Part shown: positions 26,871 through 37,464 of the stretch, piece by piece
Layout of the letters: every line of letters begins with the position of its first letter
Position numbering within the stretch: the stretch's first letter is position 1
Position numbers and translations under genes: made by a program
Notes under the pieces: generated by a model
Seen by the model: the letters and a program-made list of their open reading frames with translations, nothing else
Databases searched by the model: none
Told to the model about the DNA's origin: nothing
Source: PVC group bacterium
GTDB lineage: Bacteria > Verrucomicrobiota > Kiritimatiellia > CAIKKV01
Length of the DNA stretch: 37,675 nucleotides
NCBI GenBank assembly: GCA_945898015.1
Contig: CAMDGM010000033.1
Span: 1 to 37,675, forward strand
Reading direction: 5' to 3'

Positions 26871-28261
26871 AAACGCAAACCCACCATGATGATATTGGCG
26901 GACGGATATAACTCGTCGGGCGTCACGTTGTCGAGGCCCCATTGCTCATACCGTTCATAGGCCACGTCCAGACTGATCCTGGAATTAGGCGTCCAAATGA
27001 CTTTGAGGCCGCCCCCCAGTGAACTCATCTGGGAATTCCGATAATCGGAAGAATAGTAATGGGGAGAGCCCGTGAACCGCACCGCGTAGAAATCCGCTTC
27101 GCTCTGGGTATAATACCGGAGCAGGGGGCGAACCATCCATTGCGGCCCCAGTTTCTGGTACCAGGCCAGTGTAAGCGTATGAGCCTGCACGCCAAAGGAG
27201 TCGTTATAGAACCGGTACGAACTCTCCAGGCTTCCGTCCAATGCCTCCACATAACGGACCAACGATCCAAAAAGAATCTGCTTGTCCCTGCTGTCCGGGC
27301 GTTTTTCCTGGGCCAACGCCCCATTCATTTCGACAACCTTGTAGGGATCCGAAAGGAACCCTTCCGTACGCCCGATCGTGCCGTTGATTGTCAACAACGT
27401 CAGGGGGTCAAGCACCTGCGTAACGCCCACCATCAGGTCATAGGTGGTCTTCGTGTCGTCGGGAAGCCCGTTGGCCGGCCTCACATCATCAAACGTCCCG
27501 GCCACGCCCACCAGCAACGTCGTGTTCTTCTTGTTGAAATCGATCGCATCCTTCAAGGCCACGCCGCGCGAAAGGTAATCGGATTCCTGGCTGTAAGACA
27601 ACGCGATCCCGGGCGTGTGCCGTCCCGTCCGGTAGGATAGATCCAGAGTCGCCGCCTCACGGGTATCCTCGAAATTGGCAACCGGAAGCTTGCCTCCGGT
27701 CGAAGCCGGAGTCGTTGCGGCCGGAACCGTCGTCCCCTTCTTGCCCGGAGTCGGGGTCGGCGTCGGCGGCACCGGCGGCACCGGCGGCGTGGCACCCGAC
27801 AACGAATTGAACGCCTGGGCGGAAACCGGCGAATGGGATGACAACGCGTTAATCGTGGCCGGCCGGCGCACCCGATTCCCCTTGTCATTTTCTTCCTGAT
27901 CCTCCCCGCCATCGTCATCGCCACCGTCATCCGGAATCACGGGCTTCGGCTTCTTCACAATCACGACCGGAGCCACCGACGCGCTCTTCGTGCCTCCGAC
28001 CAACGGCGCGCCTGTGGGCGTCGCGCCGGAAATAGAATTGTAAATGCCTTCCAGCCGGATCGTCAGGCCATCCCCCGTTTCCGTCTGGAAAGCGGCCATC
28101 GGGGCAATCACTTCAATTCGATTTCCGTCTTCAATATAATAAAGCGTTTTTAAATCAACCAGCGTTTCGGCGCGCGCGCGGCGGGGAGAGGCCGTCAGCA
28201 TCAAACCGGCGACCATAAACGACAACAGAACCACTCGGTAACGGGATCGATTGCTTATCAT
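26861..28261 (-). CDS. DUF3570 outer-membrane barrel-like protein with two SGAT motifs
   Basis: The 466-residue protein starts at ATG 28261, with AAGGAG 7 nt upstream, and has a signal peptide ending near RARA. Residues 33-75 and 195-466 are alternating beta-strand sequence ending in a C-terminal Phe (GLRLWF), as in outer-membrane barrels; the DUF3570 hallmark YYSSDYR is at the end of a strand. An insertion of about 100 residues contains an acidic run (about 111-126), a PPVPP/TPTPTP stretch and a Gly/Thr-rich linker. The motif N-S-x-SGATP occurs twice, at Ser78-Thr81 and Ser155-Thr158, resembling the DxxSGAT site at which ApbE attaches FMN in NqrC/RnfG, with Asn in place of Asp. It is the first gene of the four-gene operon. 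Confidence 0.85.
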   Translation of the reverse strand: MISNRSRYRVVLLSFMVAGLMLTASPRRARAETLVDLKTLYYIEDGNRIEVIAPMAAFQTETGDGLTIRLEGIYNSISGATPTGAPLVGGTKSASVAPVVIVKKPKPVIPDDGGDDDGGEDQEENDKGNRVRRPATINALSSHSPVSAQAFNSLSGATPPVPPVPPTPTPTPGKKGTTVPAATTPASTGGKLPVANFEDTREAATLDLSYRTGRHTPGIALSYSQESDYLSRGVALKDAIDFNKKNTTLLVGVAGTFDDVRPANGLPDDTKTTYDLMVGVTQVLDPLTLLTINGTIGRTEGFLSDPYKVVEMNGALAQEKRPDSRDKQILFGSLVRYVEALDGSLESSYRFYNDSFGVQAHTLTLAWYQKLGPQWMVRPLLRYYTQSEADFYAVRFTGSPHYYSSDYRNSQMSSLGGGLKVIWTPNSRISLDVAYERYEQWGLDNVTPDELYPSANIIMVGLRLWF

Positions 28262-28290
28262 TTTCAGCTCCTTGTTCTTGAGTCTTCTTC

Positions 28291-28319
28291 AGAATATTGT
28301 TTTATTCGAGCCGAATCAA
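28291..28319 (-). promoter_or_regulatory. Probable promoter of the DUF3570-apbE-tlpA-DUF4266 operon
   Basis: On the minus strand, -35 TTGATT (28314-28319) and -10 TATTCT (28291-28296) are separated by 17 nt, each matching consensus at four of six positions. They lie 30-58 nt ahead of the DUF3570 start. The rest of the 216-nt divergent gap up to yraN (28478) shows T-rich stretches but no clear plus-strand promoter. Confidence 0.5.
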
Positions 28320-28477
28320 CGTCTTTTCAGGCTTGACCCTCGCATATGAACCGGTTTGTTTGCTTTTTTCCCGAAATAACCACGCCACCCGATTGAAAAA
28401 CTAACTTGTTTTCCGGCGTGAAATGGTCGACTCTACCCACGACATCCAACGATCCCCGCGTGTTGCGAGGAATCCCG

Positions 28478-28876
28478 ATGTCCACTCCCCTTCACCTGCT
28501 CACCGGCCTTTGGGGCGAAGCCCAGGCCGCCGCCTTCCTCCAGCGCCACGGCTGGCGCATTCTGGCGAGACGCGTTCGCCTGGATGCCCGGGACGAAATC
28601 GACCTGCTTGCCCGGCATGACACAACCCTGGTATTTGTGGAAGTCAAAACCAGACGATCCGAGGAATTCGGCCGCCCGCTCACGTCCGTGGATCGTCGCA
28701 AGCGGCATGCCTTATGCCGGGCGGCCCTGCGTTACATGCGCAAGCTCCACGTACAGCCCCCCGCTTTCCGCTTCGACGTGGTGGAAGTGATTGGAACCCC
28801 GCTCAGACCGGGTCCGGTCATCCGGCACATCGAAAACGCGTTCCCCCTGGAACCCCGTTACTTCGTGGCCCCCTGA
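28478..28876 (+). CDS. yraN: YraN family (UPF0102) nuclease-like protein
   Basis: The 132-residue protein starts at ATG 28478, with AGGA 6 nt upstream; the frame is open to an earlier ATG at 28406 with no good ribosome site. It has the family pattern: GLWGEAQAAAFLQRHGWRILARRVR, then DEIDLLARHDTTLVFVEVKTR with the D-ExK arrangement of the PD-(D/E)xK nuclease fold, and 'RRKRHALCRAALRYM'. A Holliday-junction-resolvase-like role has been suggested for the family, but its function is not firmly established. yraN usually follows rnhB on the same strand; here it faces rnhB and their 3' ends overlap by 19 nt. Confidence 0.9.
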   Translation: MSTPLHLLTGLWGEAQAAAFLQRHGWRILARRVRLDARDEIDLLARHDTTLVFVEVKTRRSEEFGRPLTSVDRRKRHALCRAALRYMRKLHVQPPAFRFDVVEVIGTPLRPGPVIRHIENAFPLEPRYFVAP

Positions 28877-29535
28877 TCCGCCGGCCCCTTCTGGCTGTCC
28901 AGATAGGCATGGATGCGGATGGCATCCTGGACCGGACGAAACGAGCGCCGGTGAATGGCCGAAGGCCCGCGCTCAAACAACGCCTGAATGTGAACGGCCG
29001 TGCCATACCCCTTGTGCTTCGCCAGTCCATAGCCGGGGAACCGGCTGTCCATTTCCACCATCAGGTGGTCCCGGGTCACCTTGGCCACAATGCTGGCGGC
29101 GGCAATCGAGAGACTGAGCGCGTCCCCGTCAATGATAGGCGTACAGGGATAAGGGATGCGAGGGGAATACGGACCATCGATCAAAACGTGATCGGGCGGC
29201 TGCGGAAGCCCGCAAACCGCCCGAGTCATGGCCATAAACGTGGCCTGCAAAATATTGTACCGGTCAATCTCGAAAGCATCGGCGATGCCGACCGCCAGGG
29301 TTACGGCATCCAACCCGCCGAGCAGATCATAACTGCGCTCACGGCCGGCCACGGTGAGCTTCTTGGAATCATCAAGCTCCTTCAGGAGTCCGCCGGCTTC
29401 CGCCTTGAGAAAACCGGGCTCGAACAGCACCGCCGCCGCCACGACCGGACCGGCCAGTGTTCCACGCCCGGCCTCGTCCACCCCGGCCACTCGCCGGAAG
29501 CCCCGTTGCCATGCCTGGTGCTCGAACTTGAGCAA
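28858..29535 (-). CDS. rnhB: Ribonuclease HII
   Basis: The 225-residue enzyme cuts the RNA strand of RNA-DNA hybrids and removes single ribonucleotides from DNA. The catalytic signature GVDEAGRG is at residues 18-25, giving Asp20 and Glu21. Further acidic residues are in VLIDGPY and [10 protein letters not shown], followed by the conserved [12 protein letters not shown] segment and [12 protein letters not shown]. The start is TTG 29535, 6 nt after the rplS stop; GAAGG about 11 nt upstream is within the end of rplS. No ATG is better placed. It is the last gene of the housekeeping operon and overlaps yraN at the 3' end. Confidence 0.95.
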   Translation of the reverse strand: MLKFEHQAWQRGFRRVAGVDEAGRGTLAGPVVAAAVLFEPGFLKAEAGGLLKELDDSKKLTVAGRERSYDLLGGLDAVTLAVGIADAFEIDRYNILQATFMAMTRAVCGLPQPPDHVLIDGPYSPRIPYPCTPIIDGDALSLSIAAASIVAKVTRDHLMVEMDSRFPGYGLAKHKGYGTAVHIQALFERGPSAIHRRSFRPVQDAIRIHAYLDSQKGPADQGATK

Positions 29536-29541
29536 ACCGGT

Positions 29542-29898
29542 TTAAACCTTCTTCGTTTTCGCCAGCCGGGCCTTCTTGCCCGACAGATCGCGAAGGAAAT
29601 ACAACTTGGCGCGCCTCACACGGGATGAGCTTTCCACTTCCACCTTGGCCACGTGCGGACTGTTCACCGGGAACACCTTCTCCACGCCAACGCCATGAGA
29701 AATACGACGGACCGTGAACGACTCCTGCACACCGCCGCGTTTGATCGCGATCACCGTGCCGGCGAAGATCTGAAGGCGTTCTTTGTCGCCTTCCTTGATC
29801 GCAACGTGAACCTTGACCGCATCGCCCACGGCGAAGGGAGCCAGTTTTTCCTTGCGGGCGTTTTCGCGGTTAATCTTGTCAATCATTTTCTGGATCAT
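29542..29898 (-). CDS. rplS: 50S ribosomal protein L19
   Basis: The 118-residue protein starts at ATG 29898, with GAGG 5 nt upstream; an in-frame GTG at 29904 would add two residues but sits on the ribosome site. It has the L19 pattern '[22 protein letters not shown]', [30 protein letters not shown] and [10 protein letters not shown], with a basic C-terminus (KTKKV). L19 sits at the subunit interface of the 50S particle. The start overlaps the end of trmD by 20 nt, consistent with translational coupling in the usual trmD-rplS order. Confidence 0.97.
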   Translation of the reverse strand: MIQKMIDKINRENARKEKLAPFAVGDAVKVHVAIKEGDKERLQIFAGTVIAIKRGGVQESFTVRRISHGVGVEKVFPVNSPHVAKVEVESSSRVRRAKLYFLRDLSGKKARLAKTKKV

Positions 29899-30589
29899 GG
29901 TCACCTCTGTTCAACAAATCCGGCCTTTTCGCCACCGTTCTTAATTCCGCCTGCGCCCGCCTCCAGCGGCCGATTTCCAGGTGGTTGCCCGACAACAGCA
30001 CCTCCGGCACCTTCATTCCGCGGAACTCGGGCGGCCGCGTGTATTGCGGGTGCTCCAGAATCCCGCTGCTGAAGGATTCCTCCTTCGTCGCGAGGTCCCC
30101 GGCACCCAGCACCCCGGGCAACAAGCGCACCGTCGCATCGATCACCACCGCCGCCGGAAGAACCCCATTGGTCAGCACATAATCCCCAATGGACAGCTCA
30201 TCCGTCGCCAGCGCCAGCCGCACCCGCTCGTCAATCCCCTCATAGTGTCCGCAAACGAACACTAAATGGGACGCGTGAGCCAGCTGCTCCGCTTCCCCCT
30301 GGGAGAACGTCCTCCCCTGGGGCGTCATCATAATCACCCGGCTTTCAGGCCGCCGGACCGATTCCACCGCCGCGAACAGCGGTTCCGGCTTCATCACCAT
30401 CCCCGGCCCGCCCCCGAACGGACGGTCGTCCGTCACCTGATGCTTGCCGGCTGCAAAATCCCGCAGGTTGATCACCCGCACCTGGACCGCGCCGCGGGCC
30501 TGGGCCCGCTTCAGCATGCTTTCTTCCAGGAAGCCTTTCAGCATTCCGGGAAAAATCGTAATCACGTCAATCTCAAGCATACCGCTCAT
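29879..30589 (-). CDS. trmD: tRNA (guanine-N1-)-methyltransferase
   Basis: The 236-residue TrmD methylates G37 of tRNAs from S-adenosylmethionine. Visible signatures are [10 protein letters not shown] near the N-terminus, [30 protein letters not shown] and the trefoil-knot segment [19 protein letters not shown], then the C-terminal '[17 protein letters not shown]'. The start is ATG 30589, with GAGG 7 nt upstream; ATG 30580 is also in frame. The 48-nt gap to rpsP leaves no room for rimM, which often lies between them. Confidence 0.96.
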   Translation of the reverse strand: MSGMLEIDVITIFPGMLKGFLEESMLKRAQARGAVQVRVINLRDFAAGKHQVTDDRPFGGGPGMVMKPEPLFAAVESVRRPESRVIMMTPQGRTFSQGEAEQLAHASHLVFVCGHYEGIDERVRLALATDELSIGDYVLTNGVLPAAVVIDATVRLLPGVLGAGDLATKEESFSSGILEHPQYTRPPEFRGMKVPEVLLSGNHLEIGRWRRAQAELRTVAKRPDLLNRGDHDPEND

Positions 30590-30637
30590 GGCCGCGCCTC
30601 ATCCCGGGATAACTCAATCCCCGCGCGCCGGCGCCAC

Positions 30638-30904
30638 TTAAGTCGCGACAAGCGCCGCAACGGGAGCCGCCGGACTTTTCTTGATCAGGCTGGCCACCGT
30701 ATCGCTGACTATCGCGCCCCGGGCCACCCAATGCTGGATGCGGTCCAGCTTGAGCTGGAAATTGACGCCTTTTTTCTTGGGGTCATACCACCCCACAACT
30801 TCGATGAAGCGACCATCACGAGGCGACCGGCTGTCCGTCGCCACCACGCGGTAGCTCACATCGTTGTTGGCGCCCGTTCTGCGCAATCTTATTTTTACCG
30901 ACAT
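30638..30904 (-). CDS. rpsP: 30S ribosomal protein S16
   Basis: The 88-residue protein starts at ATG 30904, preceded by GAGGAGG, which settles the start against the longer open frame. The sequence SVKIRLRRTGANNDVSYRVV, the DSRSPRDGRFIEVVGWYDP segment and 'LKLDRIQHWVARGAIVSDTVASL' are typical of S16, an early assembly protein of the 30S subunit. The C-terminus is a short Ala/Pro-rich tail. It follows ffh by 34 nt and leads into trmD. Confidence 0.97.
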   Translation of the reverse strand: MSVKIRLRRTGANNDVSYRVVATDSRSPRDGRFIEVVGWYDPKKKGVNFQLKLDRIQHWVARGAIVSDTVASLIKKSPAAPVAALVAT

Positions 30905-30938
30905 TCCTATCCTCCTCAAAACGTTGCATAATGGCATA

Positions 30939-32258
30939 TCAACGCCGTCGTTGCAACTTTTTTTGCATCATGGCCATTTTTTTCGCCATCAGCTTGGCCT
31001 GTTTGAACTGACGGATCAGATCGTTTATGTCCTGCGGGGTGGTTCCGCTCCCCTTGGCAATCCGCAACCGGCGGCTGCCATTCAGAATCTCCGGATGCCG
31101 CCGCTCCCGCACCGTCATGCTCTGGATGATCGCCTCGGCCTTTTTCGAAAACCGGTTCATCTCCTCCGCATTCCCCCGGTCGCCCGCCAGCGCCGCCCCG
31201 CCGGGCAGCATCTCCAGGATCTTTTCCAGCGGTCCCATCTTCTTCATCTGCCGGAACTGGTGGAGAAAATCCTCCAGATTGAAATCCTGGGATTTGATCT
31301 TCCGCTCGGTCTCGGCCATCTCCGTCAGGTCCACGGTCTCCTGGACCTTTTCAACCAGCGAAACCACATCCCCCATGCCGAGAATGCGGGACGCCATGCG
31401 GTCGGGATAAAAGGCGTCCAGCTGGTCCTGATGCTCCCCCGTGCCGGTGAACAAAACCGAACAGCCCGTCACGGCGCGGATCGAAAGAGCGGCCCCGCCC
31501 CGGGCATCCCCGTCCAGCTTGGTCAAAATCAGGCCGGTCAGCCCCAGTTCCCGGTGGAACGTTTCGGCCACGCTGACCGACTCCTGGCCGATCGCCGCAT
31601 CCACCACCAGCACCACGTTTCCGGGCTTGACCGCCGTTTTCATGGCCTTGAGCTCGGCCACCAGCTCCTCATCGATCTGGAACCGGCCGCCGGTATCAAA
31701 CAACACGAAATTATGCCCCTGGCGACGGGCCTCTTCCAGCGCCCGCCGGCCCAGGTCCGGCAAGCTCTCGCCCGGCACCGGCCGCAACACCGCCACGCCG
31801 GCCTCTCCGGCCAAAATGGACAGCTGTTCCACGGCGGCCGGCCGGCGCAAATCGCCCGCCACCAGCAGGACATTCCGGCCCCGTTTCTTCAGCCAGCGGG
31901 CCAGCTTGCCGGCCGTGGTTGTTTTCCCGGAACCATGCAGGCCGCACAGCATCAGGGTGGCCGGCGTGCCGGCCATGACCAGCTCCGCCTGCGTCCCGCC
32001 CAGAGTCTTCACCATTTCATCATACACGAACTTGATGAACTGCTGGCCCGGGGAAACACTCCCAAGCACCTCTTTGCCGAGCACCCCTTCGCGGACCTTG
32101 TCGATGAACTGCTTGACCACCGTGAAGTGAACGTCGGCCTCGAGCAGTGCCATCCGCACGTCGCGCAGGGCGTCGCGGATGTTGGATTCCGACAACGCGC
32201 CGTAGCCGCGCAAATTGCGGAACACTTTCTGGAAGGTGCTGGAAAGGGACTCGAACAT
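30939..32258 (-). CDS. ffh: Signal recognition particle protein Ffh
   Basis: The 439-residue GTPase binds SRP RNA and signal sequences and delivers nascent membrane proteins to FtsY. An N-terminal four-helix bundle (1-90) is followed by the G domain: GLHGSGKTTT (106-115) for phosphate binding, the GDLRRPAAVEQL insertion-box region, DTGGR in place of the usual DTAGR, and TKLDGDARGG. The methionine-rich M domain (about 300-439) includes 'SGTTPQDINDLIRQFKQAKLMAKKM' and ends with a basic QKKLQRRR. It starts 5 nt after clpC ends and precedes rpsP, an order seen in many bacteria. The SRP RNA gene is not in the window. Confidence 0.97.
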   Translation of the reverse strand: MFESLSSTFQKVFRNLRGYGALSESNIRDALRDVRMALLEADVHFTVVKQFIDKVREGVLGKEVLGSVSPGQQFIKFVYDEMVKTLGGTQAELVMAGTPATLMLCGLHGSGKTTTAGKLARWLKKRGRNVLLVAGDLRRPAAVEQLSILAGEAGVAVLRPVPGESLPDLGRRALEEARRQGHNFVLFDTGGRFQIDEELVAELKAMKTAVKPGNVVLVVDAAIGQESVSVAETFHRELGLTGLILTKLDGDARGGAALSIRAVTGCSVLFTGTGEHQDQLDAFYPDRMASRILGMGDVVSLVEKVQETVDLTEMAETERKIKSQDFNLEDFLHQFRQMKKMGPLEKILEMLPGGAALAGDRGNAEEMNRFSKKAEAIIQSMTVRERRHPEILNGSRRLRIAKGSGTTPQDINDLIRQFKQAKLMAKKMAMMQKKLQRRR

Positions 32259-32263
32259 CAGAA

Positions 32264-34810
<2,547 letters not shown>

Positions 34811-34862
34811 GCCCGTCCTTTATTCGCAATCTTTTAGATTATGCCGAAAAAGGGGGAAAAGG

Positions 34863-35921
34863 TCAAACCCATTCGACCCCGGCCATCCGCGTGCGGAGCA
34901 GATCGGCACGGAATTCATCGCGCTCCTCGGGGCCCATGGAGCGGCCCGCCTGCTTCTGCAAGTGGGCCGGCTGAACCAGCAGGAACAGCTCATCCAGTTC
35001 CGGCCATTCCAGCCGTTTGACCCAGCCCAGCGCCAGTCCCAGCCGGATGCCGGAAAGCAGGTCCAGCGCCTCCTCGGCGCTCATGATCCGCGCATGGGTC
35101 AGCAGCGCCACCGCCCGCATGACGCGGTCCTTCAGCAGGCCGGGCCGCGTTTCCGCCAGGCGCTGGCGGGCCCGCCGCTCATGCCCGATAACCTCGTCCG
35201 CAATCTGGAGCAGGTGGGCTATGATGACGGGCTCGCTTTCGCCGAGCGTTCTCTGGTTCGACACCTGGTACATGCTTCCAAAGGCCTCGGTCCCCTCCCC
35301 GAGCAACCCCCGGACCGCCAGCCCCAGCTTGCCGAGGCCCTTGACCACTTTTTCCACATCGCCCGCCAGCCGCAGGCCGGGCAGGTGAAGCATGAGGCTG
35401 GCCCGCAGCCCCGTTCCCACATTGCTGGGGCAGGCCGTCAGATAGCCCAGGCGCGGAGAAGCCGCATACGGGATCTGCTCCTCAATCCGCGTATCCAGGG
35501 CGTCCACCGCCGTCCAGAGCGCCGGAAGATCCTTGCCGGAAACGAGACCCTGGATGCGAAGGTGGTCCTCCTCGTTGACCATGACGGAAACGGTTTCGTC
35601 GGGCGCCACCAGCACGGCGCTGCCCGCCCCCTTGCCCGTCAGCTCATGGCTGATCAAGTGGCGTTCGTGCAGGATCTGGCGCTCGAGCGGGCCCACGTCC
35701 TCCATCCGCAGCACCGTGCCGCCGGCCAGGGGCGGAAGCGATTCCAGGACCGACAGCATCCGGCGGCCCAGCCGTTCCCCCTCCTCGTTGCCCGCCCATC
35801 CCGGAAACGCGGCTTCGGCCGCATTCCGGGCCAGCCGGATGCGGGCGCTCATGACAATGCCCTCGGGATCCTCCTCGCGCAGCCAGGGCGGCAGCCCCAG
35901 GCGGCGCTCACGAGCCTTCAT
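34863..35921 (-). CDS. mcsB: Protein-arginine kinase McsB
   Basis: The 352-residue kinase phosphorylates arginines on proteins, marking them for ClpC-ClpP. It belongs to the phosphagen-kinase fold: SARIRLARN near the N-terminus, NEEDHLRIQ with the catalytic Glu, CPSNVGTGLRAS with the conserved active-site Cys, and the C-terminal RDEFRAD, matching the RDxxRA motif that binds phosphoarginine allosterically in McsB. That motif and the neighbouring genes separate it from creatine or arginine kinases. The preferred start is ATG 35921, where GGAGG is 9 nt upstream; ATG 35930 abuts that site. The start overlaps the end of mcsA by 14 nt. Confidence 0.95.
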   Translation of the reverse strand: MKARERRLGLPPWLREEDPEGIVMSARIRLARNAAEAAFPGWAGNEEGERLGRRMLSVLESLPPLAGGTVLRMEDVGPLERQILHERHLISHELTGKGAGSAVLVAPDETVSVMVNEEDHLRIQGLVSGKDLPALWTAVDALDTRIEEQIPYAASPRLGYLTACPSNVGTGLRASLMLHLPGLRLAGDVEKVVKGLGKLGLAVRGLLGEGTEAFGSMYQVSNQRTLGESEPVIIAHLLQIADEVIGHERRARQRLAETRPGLLKDRVMRAVALLTHARIMSAEEALDLLSGIRLGLALGWVKRLEWPELDELFLLVQPAHLQKQAGRSMGPEERDEFRADLLRTRMAGVEWV

Positions 35922-36423
35922 GACAGACATCCTCCCGGAGTTCTCCCTGGAGCTGCTTCAACTCGTCGCGCAGGCGGGCGGCCTCTTCAAACTGCTCGGC
36001 CGCAATGGCCGTCTTCAGCCGGCCCGAAACCGCCTCCGCCTGCTCGTGAATGGCATGCGACAAACGGGTCCCCGACGGCGCCTTGCCGGCATGATAATGA
36101 CTCTTGTGCAACCCCAGCAGCAAGCCGGCCAGTTCGGCGGCGAACGCGTCGTAACAGGCGGGACAACCCAGGCGGGAGGTTTTCCGGAAATCGCTCATCC
36201 GCATGTGACACTGGGGGCAGCGAATATCCTTCTTTCCCGCCTCCTCCGCGCCCGGCGCCTGGCCCGCCTTGAGCAACAGGTCGGACAGGGAAACCGGTTC
36301 GTCCACGTTGATGCCGCTCTTGCCCGCGCAATCCTTGCACAAGTGCAGGTTCTTCATCTCCCCGTTGAGGAGCTGGGCCAGATGCACCGTGGCATCCTGT
36401 TCGCCGCAATAGTCGCAATGCAT
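35908..36423 (-). CDS. mcsA: McsA, zinc-binding activator of McsB
   Basis: The 171-residue protein has four CxxC pairs expected to bind zinc: Cys3/Cys6 (CDYC), Cys29/Cys32 (CKDC), Cys69/Cys72 (CPQC) and Cys87/Cys90 (CPAC). A C-terminal UVR motif (about 134-168, 'LKTAIAAEQFEEAARLRDELKQL' in part) resembles the UvrB/UvrC interaction helix. In Firmicutes McsA activates McsB and links it to ClpC. The start is ATG 36423, with GGAG 8 nt upstream. It is 33 nt downstream of ilvE and overlaps mcsB. No ctsR repressor gene precedes it, unlike the Bacillus ctsR-mcsA-mcsB-clpC operon. Confidence 0.93.
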   Translation of the reverse strand: MHCDYCGEQDATVHLAQLLNGEMKNLHLCKDCAGKSGINVDEPVSLSDLLLKAGQAPGAEEAGKKDIRCPQCHMRMSDFRKTSRLGCPACYDAFAAELAGLLLGLHKSHYHAGKAPSGTRLSHAIHEQAEAVSGRLKTAIAAEQFEEAARLRDELKQLQGELREDVCHEGS

Positions 36424-36456
36424 GATAAAGGCTCCGGCCGCCCGGCGGCGGGCGCC

Positions 36457-37326
36457 CTAGCGGATCGGGGTGCCCGACTCGCAGGCGAACTTGTGAAACG
36501 TTTCAGCCAGCGCCCGCGTCACCGGACCCGGCTTGCCGTCGCCGATCAACCGGCGGTCAATTTCCCCCACGCCGATGATCTCGGCCGCCGTGCCGGTCAA
36601 AAACACCTCATCAGCCGTGTACAGGTCGTACCGCGTCATCGTCGGCTCGGAGACCTCGAGCCCCCTCTGGCGGGCCAGGTCCATCACCACGTTCCGGGTG
36701 ATGCCCACCAGCGCGCCAGAGGAGGCCGGCGGAGTGAACAGCTTCTTGCCGCTGACCGCGAAAATATTATCGCCCGTGGCTTCGGCCACGGTGCCGGCGT
36801 GGTTGAGCATGATCGCCTCCACGGTGCCGGCGTTGATCGCCTCGATCTTGGCCAAAATGTTATTCAGGTAATTCAGGCTCTTGATCATGGGATTCACCGA
36901 TTCCGTGTGGTTCCGGATCGTGCCCACGGTGACGATTTTGAGCCCCTTCTCGTAAAGCTCCTGGGGATAAAGCTGGATGGCGGCCGCAATGATGATGACC
37001 TGCGGCGTCTTGCAGGTGAAGGGATTCAGGCCCAGCGTGCCCACGCCGCGGGTGACCACCAGGCGGATATACCCGTTCAGGCATTGGTTGGCCTTGCAGG
37101 TCTTGACCACGGCGGCCGCCATCTCCGGCTGAGACATCGGGATTTCCAGGGCAATCGCCTTGGCCGACCGGTACAGGCGGGCCACGTGCTCGTCGAGCAT
37201 GAACACGCGCCCGTTATAGGACCGGATGCCCTCGAACACGCCATCCCCGTAAAGCAGGCCATGGTCGAACACCGAAACCGTCGCCTTATTCTCCGGCACC
37301 AGCTTGCCGTTCATGTAGATCTTCAT
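36457..37326 (-). CDS. ilvE: Branched-chain amino acid aminotransferase
   Basis: The 289-residue protein is a fold-type IV PLP aminotransferase that makes or degrades Val, Leu and Ile with 2-oxoglutarate/glutamate. Diagnostic sequence includes FDHGLLYGDGVFEGIRSYNG near the N-terminus, Lys149 in IKSLNYLNN as the PLP Schiff-base residue, EATGDNIFAV, GITRNVVMDLA and FLTGTAAEI. D-amino-acid aminotransferases and 4-amino-4-deoxychorismate lyases share the fold, but the 'EGIRSYNGRVFMLDEHVARL' start favours IlvE. ATG 37326 has AAGGAG 5 nt upstream and is preferred to GTG 37329. It is the first gene of the minus-strand housekeeping operon. Confidence 0.9.
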   Translation of the reverse strand: MKIYMNGKLVPENKATVSVFDHGLLYGDGVFEGIRSYNGRVFMLDEHVARLYRSAKAIALEIPMSQPEMAAAVVKTCKANQCLNGYIRLVVTRGVGTLGLNPFTCKTPQVIIIAAAIQLYPQELYEKGLKIVTVGTIRNHTESVNPMIKSLNYLNNILAKIEAINAGTVEAIMLNHAGTVAEATGDNIFAVSGKKLFTPPASSGALVGITRNVVMDLARQRGLEVSEPTMTRYDLYTADEVFLTGTAAEIIGVGEIDRRLIGDGKPGPVTRALAETFHKFACESGTPIR

Positions 37327-37368
37327 CACGTCTCCTTGCGCGCCTTTATGGCTACAATAAAACAGCTA

Positions 37369-37397
37369 TTTTTATCCTAATTCCCGCCACCGGTCAA
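37369..37397 (-). promoter_or_regulatory. Probable promoter of the ilvE-mcsAB-clpC operon
   Basis: On the minus strand, -35 TTGACC (37392-37397) and -10 TAAAAA (37369-37374) are 17 nt apart and each resembles the sigma-70 consensus. They lie 43-71 nt upstream of the ilvE start. No CtsR-like tandem heptamer repeat or HrcA CIRCE element is visible nearby, so heat-shock control through those repressors is not indicated. Confidence 0.55.
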
Positions 37398-37432
37398 TAG
37401 TTTCAGGCTTTTAGCAAAACAAAACCATGGCT

Positions 37433-37464
37433 TTCCGGTCCGGCAATCCCAATGATGACCGGAA
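37433..37464. repeat. Inverted repeat upstream of the ilvE promoter
   Basis: TTCCGGTC (37433-37440) and GACCGGAA (37457-37464) are perfect 8-bp arms around a 16-nt loop, about 36 bases upstream of the -35 hexamer. It could be an operator, or a terminator-like hairpin for a gene beyond the window; no T-run follows on either strand. Confidence 0.45.
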
